Source of the DNA: Eucalyptus grandis
Lineage: Eukaryota; Streptophyta; Magnoliopsida; Myrtales; Myrtaceae
DNA: 64,000 nucleotides
Direction: 5' to 3'
Assembly: GCF_016545825.1 (NCBI RefSeq)
Contig: NC_052618.1
Coordinates: 17,807,561 to 17,871,560, forward strand
Below the pieces are notes generated by a model that was given only the letters and a program-made list of their open reading frames with translations, was not told where the DNA came from and searched no databases. Each line of letters starts with the position of its first letter. Within the stretch, counting starts at the first letter, position 1. Shown here in pieces: positions 46,421-59,214 of this stretch. Both the position numbers and the translations under genes were made by a program.

Positions 46421-47844
46421 TCACGCCCTGACCCTTGAGCACGCGACAACCCTTATTTCTCTTTGGTCATTTAGATGCAACATCCCAGGATGCGTCGCCG
46501 ACTCATTCTTTTTATCTTTTGATTAAATGCAAACGGAAGTAGATAATAACTGCCTAGTCAATTATAAAAGTAAGGATAGTGTAAACATAACAACAAATAT
46601 TTCTGAAAGCACTACTTTTATTTATATACTTATTAACCGTAGGAAGTTTAATATTTACAAGCCCTTACAACGGTAACTTCCTACCAACCAATATAGAAAT
46701 AGTAGGGGGTTAGGGTTAACCTAAACTCTTCTAACGCGAGGGCTAGCCAAAAAATTAATGCATCTCATGCCCATCACAAGCCGTGGTAACAAAAAGCTTA
46801 TACACCCACTCGGTCCCCGGGATAGGGTATGGGGTCACGACCATTAGCTGGTCCATAGGGACCCCGAATTGAACACGTCGATTCTTCATACTACGGGCCC
46901 GAAAATAATAAACGAGTGAGATAAAATCTCAATAAATTAACAATCTAACCCTCGTTTAGGACACTAACTCACCTTGCGTGCAACCTACACATGCACATCA
47001 TATTGACGGCAAATCAATAGCAAAGCGACCGCTGTGTTGCCTTAACTATAACCATGATCAGGCCATTCAAACCAGAGATAAACATTAAAGCCGTCAAATA
47101 AACTTGTACGCATTCCTACCTCACCTTAGTACACCCCTGCATACATGCCCATAATAATGCAACAAGCATAACATATAATCAAAACACTCCTTATATTTTT
47201 CCATGCACAATGCATCAATTATTACAACCACTTAAGGCTATGGCCAACACAAGAGTTAGCAATCTTCTGGCATGATTGAGCATCGCACAGCATCATCTTA
47301 GACTCCCACCATAGACGGCATTCCATAAGAAGTATTAGCCCGACCTCAATTGCAAATGGGTATCCAGACACCTATTGGGCATCTGATAAAATTTGACATC
47401 ATCCCCAAAAACTACTGTTGGGTGATGGGTTCCTTTATGTGACCACACGAGCAAACTAATTACTTAACCCAACTTCATTTTTCATTGATTGGTCAATGCA
47501 AACATGATTTATGCTCATACGACAAAGTACTGCAACTTTTACACGTGAAAATGCAGTAAAATATTCACGTGATCACGTATATATAATTAACCCGTAAAAC
47601 TTTGTACACTTTCATATTAAAATATCCTTACCCCATTTGACACGTAAAACATGACACCCAAATACAACACCTCGTGAATTACCATTTATATGTCCATAAA
47701 ACCTTTCTTTAAAAATAGTGACCAAGGGTTCAAATTGGGCAAACATTTCTCATGGCCATGCACGCTTCCAACAACATAAAACATATATAAATTCGTTCCA
47801 TAACTCAAGCATAAAAAACACATATAATTACTACTTATTGTCCT

Positions 47845-48135
47845 ATTGCAATAACTTATCAACATTAATTCGATAACTTATCGTTCTACCATCGATAGCT
47901 TATCGTCTATTTAACGATAACTTGTCATCTATTTTTTGATAACTTATATAGCTTATCACCTATTTGGTGATAACTTATCACCTAATTACCGATAGCTTAT
48001 CACCCCCTTAGTGATACCTTATCATCCTTTTCATGATAGGTTATCACTTTCACTTATTATTTTCCATGATAACCTATCACTACTACATATCACCTATTGC
48101 GATAACCTATCAACTCTACTTATCAGTTATCACGA
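47845..48135. repeat. Second array of GATAACTTATC palindromes
   Basis: About a dozen GATAACTTATC or GATAGCTTATC units with spacers of roughly 10-15 bases. Same family as 38690-38975. Confidence 0.85.
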
Positions 48136-48543
48136 TAATTTATCCACTAAACCACCATTAATTAAAACTAACCACAATTACCCTTAATCTAAAACTACCC
48201 TTAAATGCAATTAACACCATAAGCAAAAGATTAGGAAGTTAACTCACCATTTAACGGTGACAGGGAGCCAATGACGATTGTGGCATGACAGCTACGAGAA
48301 CATGGTGATCGCAATTTGAACAATGGCACAAATGGCGACAGTTTGGCGAGGCTTGAGGGCACGACTTATCATGGTGGCAGCGGTGGCTTGTGGACAGTGA
48401 AGCAATGGCGACGAGTGGCATGGACAAACAGCGATAGTGGCGTGAGGGACAGCAAAGCAATGGCAACAAGCGGCATGGGGGATGATGACGATGGTAGTGA
48501 ATGGTGGCGGTGGCGGTGGTGACAAGAGAAGGAGAGGAAGAAG

Positions 48544-48549
<6 letters not shown>

Positions 48550-48588
<39 letters not shown>

Positions 48589-48660
48589 AAGGGCAGAGGC
48601 GGCCAAATGAGGAGGAGGAGGAGGAGGAGGGGGGGGGAGAGAGAGAGAGAGAGAGAGATT
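48550..48660. repeat. (GA)n and (GGA)n microsatellites
   Basis: A (GA)n run at 48550-48585, a GGA run near 48610-48632 with a G-run, and (GA)n again at 48640-48658, followed by poly-A. Confidence 0.95.
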
Positions 48661-49196
48661 TGAGTGAGATTTTTCTTCAAAAAAAAAAAAAAAATCAATT
48701 TCCATCATGTTTTCATCACATCATCTCACTAACTCTCCTTAAAACCCTCCCATCCAAGTACTCTTCCCTTTGTCTTCATCTTCATGAATGCCAAAGTCTT
48801 CTAGAAGTGGTAATTTTGTCATTTTACCGATTCTCAACATAAAATTCCAATTTTTTCTTTGAGCCCAATTGCTTGAAATATACTTCGATGCGCTTGGCTT
48901 GGGATTGATGGGCTTCATTAGGCCCACTTGGCCGAATCCCCTAAGTTTGACACCCATTGGGCCTTCGCTTGGCCTGGCTTCTTTTTTCGCTTCCAATTCT
49001 AGACCTACTAATCATTATCCAAAATTTAAATTTTACTGATATAAATTTGTAGATAAATGAAGCAACATCCAATAGGTTGGTCTTGAAATCCTTGAAAGTT
49101 CAATACCCAAAATCGGATTAAAATTCATGGTTAAAATTGATCAAATGTAACTTTAGTATGACTTAAACTATCGGGAGGCTTTTCCGGGATTTTACA

Positions 49197-50552
49197 CATT
49201 TGACTCATGGTTGATAAATTTTCAATCCATGTTTGTGCCTCTTCAAATCATGAATAACCCTCGGTTGTCATGTAATCACAAGAACTTGATTACTCACCTT
49301 AAGTACAAGATCAATAGAAAATCGGTCTACTATCGTTCGCAGCAAGTATCATAATCGTACGGAATCACCCATGAATTGACTACTTACTTTTGTCGAGTCG
49401 ATTTTTATCCGTTTGCTAATTGACTTGCAATGGCAGAATATTGTCCCTTGTTGATCCTAATGGTCCAGCTGTTTATCCACAATTGAATTCTCTAAACCTG
49501 CACGTTTTAATCCTTGATGGCCTCTCCTAATAAATTAGTTGACTCACGAGTGATTAGTTCAGAGTAAATTTGACTAATAATGCATTGATAAAATAACAAT
49601 TTCACATATCTCGAGAAAGGTTGAATTTCAGTATATCACACCATCACCATTAGATATTCAACACACTAGTTAGAAGACTTGACTAGTAAGTGGGTTTGGT
49701 ACACGGTCTAGGCATAAAAAATCTAGCAAAAGTTCATTATTATTTTGCTCAATTACATTCATTTTTCTAAGTTGAAAAGGTGAAAGAGACTTTAATGTCA
49801 ATGTTGACTTCTAATATTCACCGTTCATTATTTCAAAAATTCATTAATAGACTTTAATCTGAACCTAGTTGTGTATTGATCACTAGAGAGCAACACCTAT
49901 AGAAAAATTGATGTTGGATCCCAACACGCCAAGTCAGCACATTTGGTTGAGTGGTCACTAGGAAGGACTTCATTGAATTTAATTCAAAAAGCTTTATGAC
50001 TTAATCGCCCTTTTTGAAAAATTTAGAACTTGATTGTACATGAAGCGGAATGTTTAAGATATTTTTATGCAAGCTCATTGAAAAAAAAAAAAGAGTGGAT
50101 CAACGTGTTCATTCATTTGAATGAGAAGAGAGTTGAAGGAAAAAGAAAGGAAATGGGATGCTTTATTAGATTATAAAAAATGAGAATGGTGTGATCTAGG
50201 TAGTTATGTTGAGGTGGAAAATGGTGAAAAAATCATGTCATTACCTATTTATCCATCACCCATGGCTAACCCCCCTTCTTTTGCAAAACTGTGATTTTAT
50301 TAGCAAGAAAAAAAGAAACTAAAATAGAATCGCTACCTCAATAGAAATTTTCATCATCTCAACTTTTGATAGTGCCTCTGTAAGCTCCAGATCTCCGTAC
50401 CACTTGCAGCATCTGCTCTTCCCATTATCAGTGACTAGACAAGTTAAAAAGATCAAAAGTTTAGAACTTATGGTGCTTCAAATGGCGAACAATTTGAGAA
50501 GCAAAGGCAAGAGAGAAATAGATGGATGAGAATGACACTAATTGGATCTTAC
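49197..50552. other. No gene seen
   Basis: AT-rich DNA downstream (minus strand) of the last LRR exon. It would hold the 3' UTR and terminator if the exon at 50572 is terminal; no clear signal is seen. Confidence 0.4.
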
Positions 50553-50571
50553 CAATTTTATATGCATTTGT

Positions 50572-51401
50572 TTATGCTGTTAACTTTTGTATGGTTGTGT
50601 TGAGATCACCCTCCCAGTTCCCATCCCAAAAGTATCCGAATAGCGTTGCAAACCATAGTGTTGGTGTGCTTATTGTACCCTTACAAAAGATCTTCATTTT
50701 CAAGCACTCTTCCACTACTATTGAACGCATGGATGGAAACCTAAAGATGCAACTTGTCGTGGAGGAGAAGCATTCTAGACTTGGCAGATGTTGGAGGGTC
50801 AAACTTTCAAGCTTCCCAAGAGAAATCACTTTTCCTTCTCCATTTTCATCATTTGCCAGTATTTCTTTCATTCCTTCACATCCAATTATAGTCATATTAG
50901 TGAGATGCACCAAATTTGTGATTGCTGAAACTGTCACTACATGCATCAATCCAAAGGAATTCTTCACCACTAACTTTGTCATATTTTGGAAGGATGTCGT
51001 GACTGGAAATAATGTTGTCAAATTGGGACAATCCCAAACCTCAAATTTGTCAATTCTTTGAACAATTTTCGCCACCAAATAGCCTTCTCTCCATACATGC
51101 TTTAGGTTGTGTAACTTACTTAACTTGAGTTCTTTCAAATTTTCAAGCATCGGATGTTTTCCCTCGTCAATATGCCCTTCATCGTGGAATATATCTTGAA
51201 AGAACTACATAAGACCTCAAGACTTTGTAAGTTCTGAAATCTTTGTAGGAGGAATATGGGAGGAAAGATGGCATTTTCATCATGAAAGCATGCCAATGTT
51301 AGTGCTTTTGGTTTGTGAAAGAAGTCATCAGAAAATTTTCTGCTCCGTATCTTCTGAATATCCTTGTCGACTAATAAAAGTCTCTCTAAGTTGGGAATGT
51401 C
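50572..51401 (-). pseudogene. LRR exon 6 of the second NLR, 1-base frameshift
   Basis: Acceptor TTTTGTAG at 51402 opens GACATTCCC (DIPNLERLLL) in phase 0. The first frame runs through LTLACFHDENAIFPP and NLQSLEVLCSSF, then breaks near 51200, where one T seems missing (TTCTTTCAAG). The second frame continues from FQDIFHDEGH through KELKLSKLHNL to LNTTIQKL and a TAA at 50572. LRRs carry ligand or effector recognition. A donor TTG|GTAAGA lies 19 bases past the stop but is out of phase, so this may be the terminal exon or a decayed internal one. Confidence 0.8.
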
Positions 51402-52138
51402 CTACAAAATTGCCGATACAATGACAGAAGTAAATTCAACAAGGTTTGACAATAAATCATGGGCTCTTAGTGGTAAATTTAGGTTAGTTAACTCCCATGG
51501 AGCGGGGCCTATTCTTACATTTCATGAATTTCTAGAGCCCTGCATACGAGTCTTAAGCTTCTAAGTTGAGCTACAAAATGCAAATCGTAAACAAATGCTC
51601 CACTATGGCCATGCGCCCTAGGCTATGCGCCCATATTATAATGATTAGATAGAAAGTGAAAAAACTGTATTGGCATAGGAATGATCAAACAAATGAATGA
51701 AGATTCATTTTACCTAGAAAACATCAAAGAAAGATGGTCATCCTGCGGTGATTTGAAAAAGAATTGCTAGATATCAGTGCCTAATTCTCAATTTAGTCCA
51801 TAGGAAATTCACATTTCTAAGTAGAGGTAGGTACGGTAATCACCCTAACCAAATTAATCTTCTATTAGCTATCTTACCCTATCAACAAAAATATGTAGTT
51901 ACTTGAAATTTCAGGTGACAAGATGCGCTCATAGTGTCACTAAAAACGTTTTGTGCGACCACAGATGAAAAGCGTGCTTAAAGATGTTAGAAACATCTTA
52001 TGGTGTCAACAAACATATAGCTAAGGGGTTCGTGTTTACTATATTATCATAATGTGACATGACTATGCTGTGTACATGAAATATATTGGGTGAATAAAAG
52101 AGTGAAGAAGAAAGAGAGGTAGATAGTTGCAATCATAC

Positions 52139-52624
52139 CCTCTCAAACAAGGAGCGTGCTTCGTGGTCTGAAAGGTTGTGTTGATTGTCTCTTTGAGCCC
52201 ACTTGTTCATGGATGCCACAAATGACAACATGTTCAGTTTGTCACAGTGGGTCACTCGTAATTCCTCCAAGAATGGCCAGTTCAAAGTGGGCAAGTTAGA
52301 GCAAAAGCTCTTGAGTTGTGGCATATTATGGAACACCAGAGAAGTTAGTCGCGGGAAAAGAATTTCAACAGAAGTAGAATGTGAAGTGTCATCTCCACTC
52401 GCGACTATTTCCTCGAGCCCACATGACTCCACTTGAAGTCCCTCAAGTTGGGTTAGACTTTCAGCCACCCAAAGTGCAAACATATTCTCAAGACTCTTAC
52501 AATTCTGAACCTTCACTTTCTGTAACTGTTGAAAAGTGAGAGTATCTTGAGGACTATCGGTGCATATTTTGCTTAAATTGTCCATGTGGGAGAGGACCAT
52601 GAACTTAAGTTGAGGAAATTGTAC
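52139..52624 (-). pseudogene. LRR exon 5 of the second NLR, acceptor lost
   Basis: 162 codons, open throughout: FPQLKFMVLSHMDNL, VQNCKSLENMFALWVAESL and FLEELRVTHCDKLNML are LRR modules. Donor GAGAGG|GTATGA at 52139/52138 is phase 0. At the expected start the bases are GCAA|GTA instead of CAG|GTA, so the acceptor AG is gone; using the shifted AG at 52625-52624 would break the frame. Length and phase fit the other exons. Confidence 0.75.
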
Positions 52625-53360
52625 TTGCCATATTGGAAAAATGACACAATATATTTGATTACATTGAGTGATGACCTCAAAGAAGGAATTTCCAAACTTC
52701 CCTTCCTCTCACAAATCATAACATGCCAGAACTTGTTAGTGACACAATCAAGGAGGGGTTGCCAGATGCTTTTATTTCAATTGATTGATGACTAAGGCCA
52801 AGTATATTGCATTGGAACAAGCATGAATTGCAATGCGACAAAATAAATTACCTTACAATTCATACCACCTATCAATACTCATTCGTAAAAAAAGATAGGA
52901 AAACATTTTTCAATGGGTTATGACCCAAAGAACACAATGACGACCTCAAATACCACATGAATACTTTTGCAATTTCTTAAATCACGTGACCTGGAATTTT
53001 AAGGCAAGTTCCTTACACAAACAAGGATTCCTAGGCAAATGCAATTAGTCTTCATGAACAAATGAAACAGCCATGCCAAAATACATTGGGATACAAAAAA
53101 ATGACATCGTTGTACGGAATTCTCACTCCATTATGATAAAATTACTTAAATTACGACATGCTACAATCAATTACCAAATATGCATACTTGCATAGTTCCC
53201 TGAGTCCACAAACCACGGAAAGAGACAACATTGTCATACAAGGATATCCCCTTAGTCAAATGATCTCTATGAGCACATTATGTTTGTTAATAGGAAATCA
53301 CCGATGTTATAAGCTCTTATAATTTGTCCATTAAGAAGTGGATTGGTTTCAATAAAATTA

Positions 53361-53840
53361 GGGTCAATACCCTTAAAAACCACAAACTGATACATCTATG
53401 ATTGATTTACCCCAAACTAATATTTTAATCTTGAAAAACCCCAAATTGATACACCCATGACAAATTTACTTCAAATGACCACAAAAAACTCTAAACTTGT
53501 ACACTTGTGACAAATTTACCCCAACTAATTTGTTTGGCTGCCAAAAATCCCAAATTGGTACATTTGTGACAAATTCACTATTCGCTAAATTGGTTTAATA
53601 CTATAAAATGGTACAATTGTAACAAATGGAGAGTAAAATCACAAACTGATATGCCAGTCACGTGTAATCTAATTCAACAATTTAACAATAAAATTTAATA
53701 GAAACTAATAGTCACAAGTATACCAGCTTGGGGTAAATTTGTCAAAGATGTACTAGTTTAGGTTTTTGGTAATCAAAAAATTCGTTTGGGGAAATTTATC
53801 GCAAGTGTATCGGTTTGAGGTTTTTAAGGATATTAACCCA
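53361..53840. mobile_element. 480-bp foldback MITE in an NLR intron
   Basis: Inverted ends: GGGTCAATACCCTTAAAAACC at the left and, reversed, TGGGTTAATATCCTTAAAAACC at the right, with the match continuing through TTTACCCCAAAC/TTTCCCCAAAC for about 60 bases. Internal copies of the AAATTTACC(C)CAA text repeat. The flanks TAAAATTA and TAAAATAA look like an 8-bp duplication with one change. No coding. Confidence 0.75.
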
Positions 53841-54259
53841 TAAAATAAACACAATTATGACCCACACTACCAAAAAACATAATGGCTATTTCCATGCTTC
53901 CCTAAATCTTTTAATATTCTAAATTGAGGAATATGAGGAGTTTTTGAATTACTTAAAAAATGTGGGGGATTCCTTATATTTGACAAATAAATGAAATAAA
54001 GTTATTGCAAATTGTCGCTGTCGAAAAATCAAGTGTCTAGTTTCATATTTCTCTATCTTTTAGTATTCTAAAATGAGTTTTATGATGGCTTTTTCGAAGT
54101 ATTCTAACCATTTGGGGGATATCTATAATCATATGACAACTCATATATGACATATTAATGGCATTAGAAGTAAATGCACAACTAGTAGTAACTCTTATCA
54201 TTAAAGAGCAAACAAAAGTGTTGATGCTAGTTATGATGAGACATTCTACTCACACATAA

Positions 54260-54381
<122 letters not shown>

Positions 54382-55326
54382 TTGGGCAAAACCATTAGAA
54401 TAAGAAAAAAGTCAAGCATTTGCTCCGTCGGAAAAAGAAAGGAGTAGTTAAAACTTGTAAAGAATTTGCAACAAAAAAGAAGTGATGGACAAAAACACTA
54501 ACTTGAACAATTGGTATGCGTTTACTGCCTTTTTAAAAATGGTGAAAATTAGAACAAATATGGTAAAGATATTAGCTTGTTTTCACTGAATTCAATGAAA
54601 GTAAATTTGAAAATTGACTTTTATTCTTCAAAAAATTAGATGGCGGTATGTACATGTATTTCCTTATTATTCTACTTCAAAGGCAACCTCTCCTAGATGC
54701 AATTTATAATTATAGTACTTTTTTTTTTTTTGTTTGGAAATCAATAGTACATTGAACATTGACTTTTAATTGGCTTATTTGACATTTAATACTGGCAATG
54801 CCTTCTCCCTTTAATTTTTGGAAAGTTGCCATTATGACTTCTTGAAAAGTTCTCTCAATTTGAATAAATGTTGCTTGCAATGGGTTTATAAGATAACAAT
54901 TCTTTTATTTATTTGCTTCAAGTTGAACATGCTATTAGTTTTTAGTTTACCTCTTTTGAGAAAACCAATTCTTGATTTGTTATTTCAAAGATTGGAAAGC
55001 TTTCAGTTTAACCAAATTGTGAATGGGTTTACGGTTATTAAAGTTTAGTTGGCGTTGACACCTAACTACAATATCTTATAGCATGTAATAGGTAACCAAT
55101 TTTTCATTCTTGATTGATACCACGCGTTGACAATTTCGGTGGCAAAACAAATGAAAGGAAAAAAGCGGATGTTGCATTGCACTGGAACTAAAACCGTTTC
55201 TTGTGACACATGCAAAAAACCATTCTACTTCCAAATTCCAATCATTGGCATTCCATTTGTACTGCCATTTGTCAAGATGAATTAATCTAAAATCAAAAGC
55301 ATTGGATTGAGAAAACGAAGACTAAC

Positions 55327-56037
55327 CTGTGGAGTGAAAAGTGAAGGAGTTCGGTGGTCAATCTCCATCAAAGATTGCCAAGTCAAACTTCTAATCTTGG
55401 GGCACTGGGCAATGGTCAGATATTTCATTTTGGGACAATCCAGCATTTGATTCTTCCCTAAGAGGAAACTTATCAAACTGGGCAAGCATTCCAGCTCCAC
55501 TGAATAAAGATTTGGAAATGTAATTTTCTCCATTGAGCTTCCTTGCCATTCTTCCTCTATGATCACTCCTTCCATTTGATCACACTCCTTTATTTCTATA
55601 TGCGATAGATTGGCAAGACATAGAGCCATCGATGGAGTGAAAGCATGTCTCAAGTTACTACAATTATAAAGGGTGAGATCACATATAATATTGAAGCATG
55701 ACATTCCTTGCATATTCCTATTCCATAGTCGCCTCAACTTTGGTAGATTTACCAAGTCTAGAGACTGTAACATAGGTAGCATCTGAAAGCTTTTAATAGT
55801 CTCCAGCCCTTCAAAATCAAATATTTCTTCTAGCGACTCACAATCGCGCACTTGCAATATTCTCATGTAGTCTAAAACAAGCATCAATTTGGATGGAATA
55901 GCATTAATAAATGATGGACATTTATCCACCGTTAGTGATTCTATTGATAACTTGATGGGATTAAGTTCGCCGTGCCATATTCCAATCAACTCAGGGAACT
56001 CAGACAGCCGCAAAAACTTTACTCCAACACCTGTAGC
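55327..56037 (-). CDS. LRR exon 4 of the second NLR (intact)
   Basis: 711 bases, 237 codons, phase 0 to phase 0. Acceptor TTTTTCTAACAG then GCT (ATGVGVKFLRLSEFP); donor CCACAG|GTTAGT at 55327/55326. Modules include IWHGELNPIKLSIESL, LQVRDCESLEEIFDFEGL and HIEIKECDQMEGVIIEEE, resembling exon 1 (IIMEEE). It is separated from exon 3 by a 108-base intron. Open frame, so this exon itself is undamaged, but its neighbours are not. Confidence 0.85.
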
Positions 56038-56145
56038 CTGTTAGAAAAAGCATCATTAAATGTAAACTTCTAGTTAGCTAAAAGAAATTACTCTATTGGT
56101 GATGAAGACCATTCAATTGCATAGAGTTTGTTAACCAATGCATAC

Positions 56146-56921
56146 CATTTCTTCAAACATAATTTGGATGGTGGTGTTGAGGTTTTCCTTCCAAAACCAC
56201 ATTTTTGTTGATACTCGTACTCTTTCCAGCCTTGGCGCCTCTATTGGTCCCCTAGAGAAGAACTTCATGTTGGGACATTCACTCACAATGACATCTTCCA
56301 AGAGAGGGAACATCAAAGTGCATTTAGTTGAGCTGAAACATATCAACCTTGTCAACCTATCAAGCTCCATATACTTCAGTTGATTGAAAGCCACCACAAG
56401 CCCCTCCTCACCTTCCTTGTCACAAATGAGTTCTACCAACATTTTACAGTTACTTATCCTTAATTTTGTGAGTTCCACCAAATTTCTAGCTACTGTCAAA
56501 GTGAATACATTGGACACCCCACCACAATATGACATATCTAGAGTCTTGAGGTGTTGAAAAAATCTTGCAAAGGGTAATATTATATATGGAGATAATCCAT
56601 CACAATCCAACACTTCCAGGGTCTTCAAATGTTGAAAATTTCTTGAAAAAGGCAATCTTACTTCTCGCTCATGACTTGGCACTTCTATGGTTTCTATATT
56701 GATGCTCAGCTCTTCTTGGTAAGATCTGCATACAACAAGTTTTTCCAAGTTGGCTAAGCTCGAATAAAACGACATGTGGATATCGCGAATTCCTTTGAGA
56801 AATGATGAAGCTCAAGAACTCTAAGCTTGCAGAAGAATTCTCCATCGTAAAAATGCCCATGCCATATCTCCATTCGTTCGGATAAATCCAATTTCAACTC
56901 TTGCAGATTTGGGAATGCGCC
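56146..56921 (-). pseudogene. LRR exon 3 of the second NLR, 1-base deletion
   Basis: Acceptor TTTTTCAG then GGC at 56921 (GAFPNLQELKLDLS) opens a frame through EIWHGHFYDGEFF and LRVLELHHFSKEF that hits a stop at about 56755. The downstream frame resumes at SLANLEKLVV and continues to donor GAAATG|GTATGC at 56146/56145. Exon length is 776, one base short of a multiple of three, consistent with a single deletion near ATTCGAGC (56757-56766). Either a real lesion or an assembly error. Confidence 0.82.
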
Positions 56922-57629
56922 CTGAAAAATTAGTCAAATAAAGATCTACAACCACCTTAGATAAAAGAGGATTGGTGTGTTATGGTATAAACCCTACAAT
57001 CTTGTACAATAACTACATCTTAAGATGTTGAGTCTCATGTGATTCAACGAAGGAAATGCACCCTCATGCAATAGACATTATCAACTAAAAGATTCATATC
57101 TTTTATATTTGATTTGTACCCATATTTGAACTCAAGCAAATCCCTACATTCCCATTTCTATCGATGCATACCTGGTGAAAATAACTTCTCCATCAATTAT
57201 AATCACAATTGCACAAAATTTCAAAGATTAATGTCAACAAAAAAGTGACATCTTTACTTTTTTAGCATAAAATCAGTTACCTTTCCAAAGTCCAAAGTAG
57301 ATAACACGCTTGCGCGTTGGTAACATCACACTACATATCATGTATTTTAAATCTTCATGATAGTTAAGAGGGAGTTAAACCATCAGAATTAGCCTAAACC
57401 TTTGCTTTAAATCAACGGTTATTCATTACATCAGACATTGACAAAAATGTTCATTCAATATTTGAAGAACACACAATATTACCATGTTGTAATAGTTCTA
57501 TGGACTCCAAGGGAGTCATACAATTTACATCTTCATATGTCTAGCTACTCATATTGGATGCTTAGTTGGGACTTAATCATCACTTTCAATATTCACCATC
57601 GAAGCAAAACAAATAATCTTGAGTCGTAC

Positions 57630-58331
57630 CTTTTCTATCAAGAACAAAGGTTGTTTATGAAGTGGCATCTCATTCTCAAGTTGTGAAAAAAGTATCTCCG
57701 CTTTGTTACAACCATGCACCTTCAAGGTCTTCAATGCTAGCCAACGTAAAGCACGTATTTTGGTGTAGATGCACTTTAGTTCTGCAAGATGCTCAAGCTT
57801 GAGGGAGGTTAACCTTGGGAACACATCCCTAGGAACATGTACTTCCTTCTTGATGAGTTCCACAATGCCACATTCATAGATCTCCAACTCCTCAAGTTGG
57901 GTTAGATGTATTGCTACTAACGCAGGAAATAGAAAGGTGAGGCTCTTGCATCCAGAAATGGTAACAGAACGGAGATAGTGGAATTTGACTTGATTGTGGA
58001 GTTCCTCATCCCATACACACTTTAGCTCTAGTAATTCATATAACCCTAGATTTTTTAACGGAAAAGGAGCAACAAGATGTCCACCTAGAGGATTCAGTGA
58101 TTGAAGTTTGAAAACAACTTCCAGCGAACCACATGATCTTACCAACAAACTTTCCAGGCTCCTGAGCCATCCAAGAATGCAAGAAGGAACAATGTTCACT
58201 ATCTTATCACATCCACAAACATTGAGCGATTTTAGTTTGTGGAAAGACTCCCCAGCAACTCGATTGTCCCATATTATCTCAATATTATCCAAGCAACGAA
58301 TTTCTAATGTCTCCAAGCTAGGAAATGCAAC
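57630..58331 (-). CDS. LRR exon 2 of the second NLR (intact)
   Basis: 702 bases, 234 codons, phase 0 at both ends: acceptor AATACAG then GTT (VAFPSLETLEIRCLD), donor GAAAAG|GTACGA at 57630/57629. Contains LKSLNVCGCDKIVNIVPS, LESLLVRSCGSLEVVF and ELEIYECGIVELI, the LRR pattern of At4g27190-type receptors. Codon reading is uninterrupted. It needs neighbouring exons to be part of a protein. Confidence 0.87.
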
Positions 58332-59214
58332 CTGTATTATTCGCTCACGAAATTATTGATTATGTTAAATTAATAGTTCATAAAGTTCTGTTACATATAG
58401 ATTAGGTTGCTTGAGGAAGAGTGTTAGCATTACAAAGTAAACAATGGAGAGATTGAGATTAAAAAGGCAACTAATCTCGTTCAATATGTTCGAGTTTCTT
58501 AATTGTGGCAAAGAAAAATTACGAGATGCCACGAAACACATGGAAGAAGTGGTGGTCCTAACAATCTTGGTCTATCGATTGTGGTCGTCTTTTTAGATGA
58601 ATGCATCCTCATCTTGCAAAGGTCATGCCAAAGATTCGACAGACCACACAATACAATAAGACAAACAAAGCTCTTTTGTTTATGTTTTGACATATATTAG
58701 TCTACCATATTTTTTAACGACAGTTTAGAAGGCATCATGAGATATTTGAAAACAAAAAAAGGACAATTTGCTTAATTTTGACACAGTTGCTTGTGTAATT
58801 GTGCCATGGTTGCTTGTGTTGTTTCTCCACGATAATTATGCTACTTCAATAAAGTAATCAATAAATAATCACAGTTGATCTGTCCATATTAGCAATTTTC
58901 CATTTTTCAGTTTACTAAAAGTAGTTTCATGTTTCATTTTGGACAAGTTTAGCTTCAAAATTAGTGTATTGATCCCCATACTGTCTATGTCATCCCCTTA
59001 GGTTTCTTTTAATTTTATTAATCTATTAAAATTAAACATGTGCGATACAAATAATATTACAATTTATGAAGTTATAATCTTTAATATCTCTGAAATACAC
59101 AAGAAATATGTCAAGGACATCATTACTTCCATTTAAAGTCAGTATCAATTATTTTTATTTAATACTTTATCACTCTAAACCAATTAAAAAGTTACACTAA
59201 AACAAAATGAAAAA
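58332..59214. other. Intron between LRR exons 1 and 2, no gene seen
   Basis: AT-rich DNA on the right side of exon 2. Nothing recognisable apart from the element that follows at 59215. Confidence 0.45.

Larger units (their letters stand above)
46420..49196 (-). mobile_element. LTR-like element related to the old LTR at 37757-43688
   Basis: On the minus strand it starts TGTAAAATCCCGG at 49196 and ends near GGGTCAGGGCGTGACG at 46420. Internally it has the palindromic array (47845-48135), GA and GGA microsatellites (48550-48660) and GGGCTT/GGCCCA text. No retroviral-type genes are seen, so it may be a solo LTR. No convincing target duplication was found and the exact ends are uncertain. Open frames at 48251-48708 are low-complexity artefacts. 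Confidence 0.55.

Noticed and set aside
48251..48708. Overlapping low-complexity frames on both strands
   Set aside because: They translate GA, GGA and GC-rich simple repeats inside an LTR and have no domain.
50522..51061. Plus-strand frame of 179 codons
   Set aside because: It is antisense to LRR exon 6, whose minus-strand translation shows clear LRR modules and splice sites.
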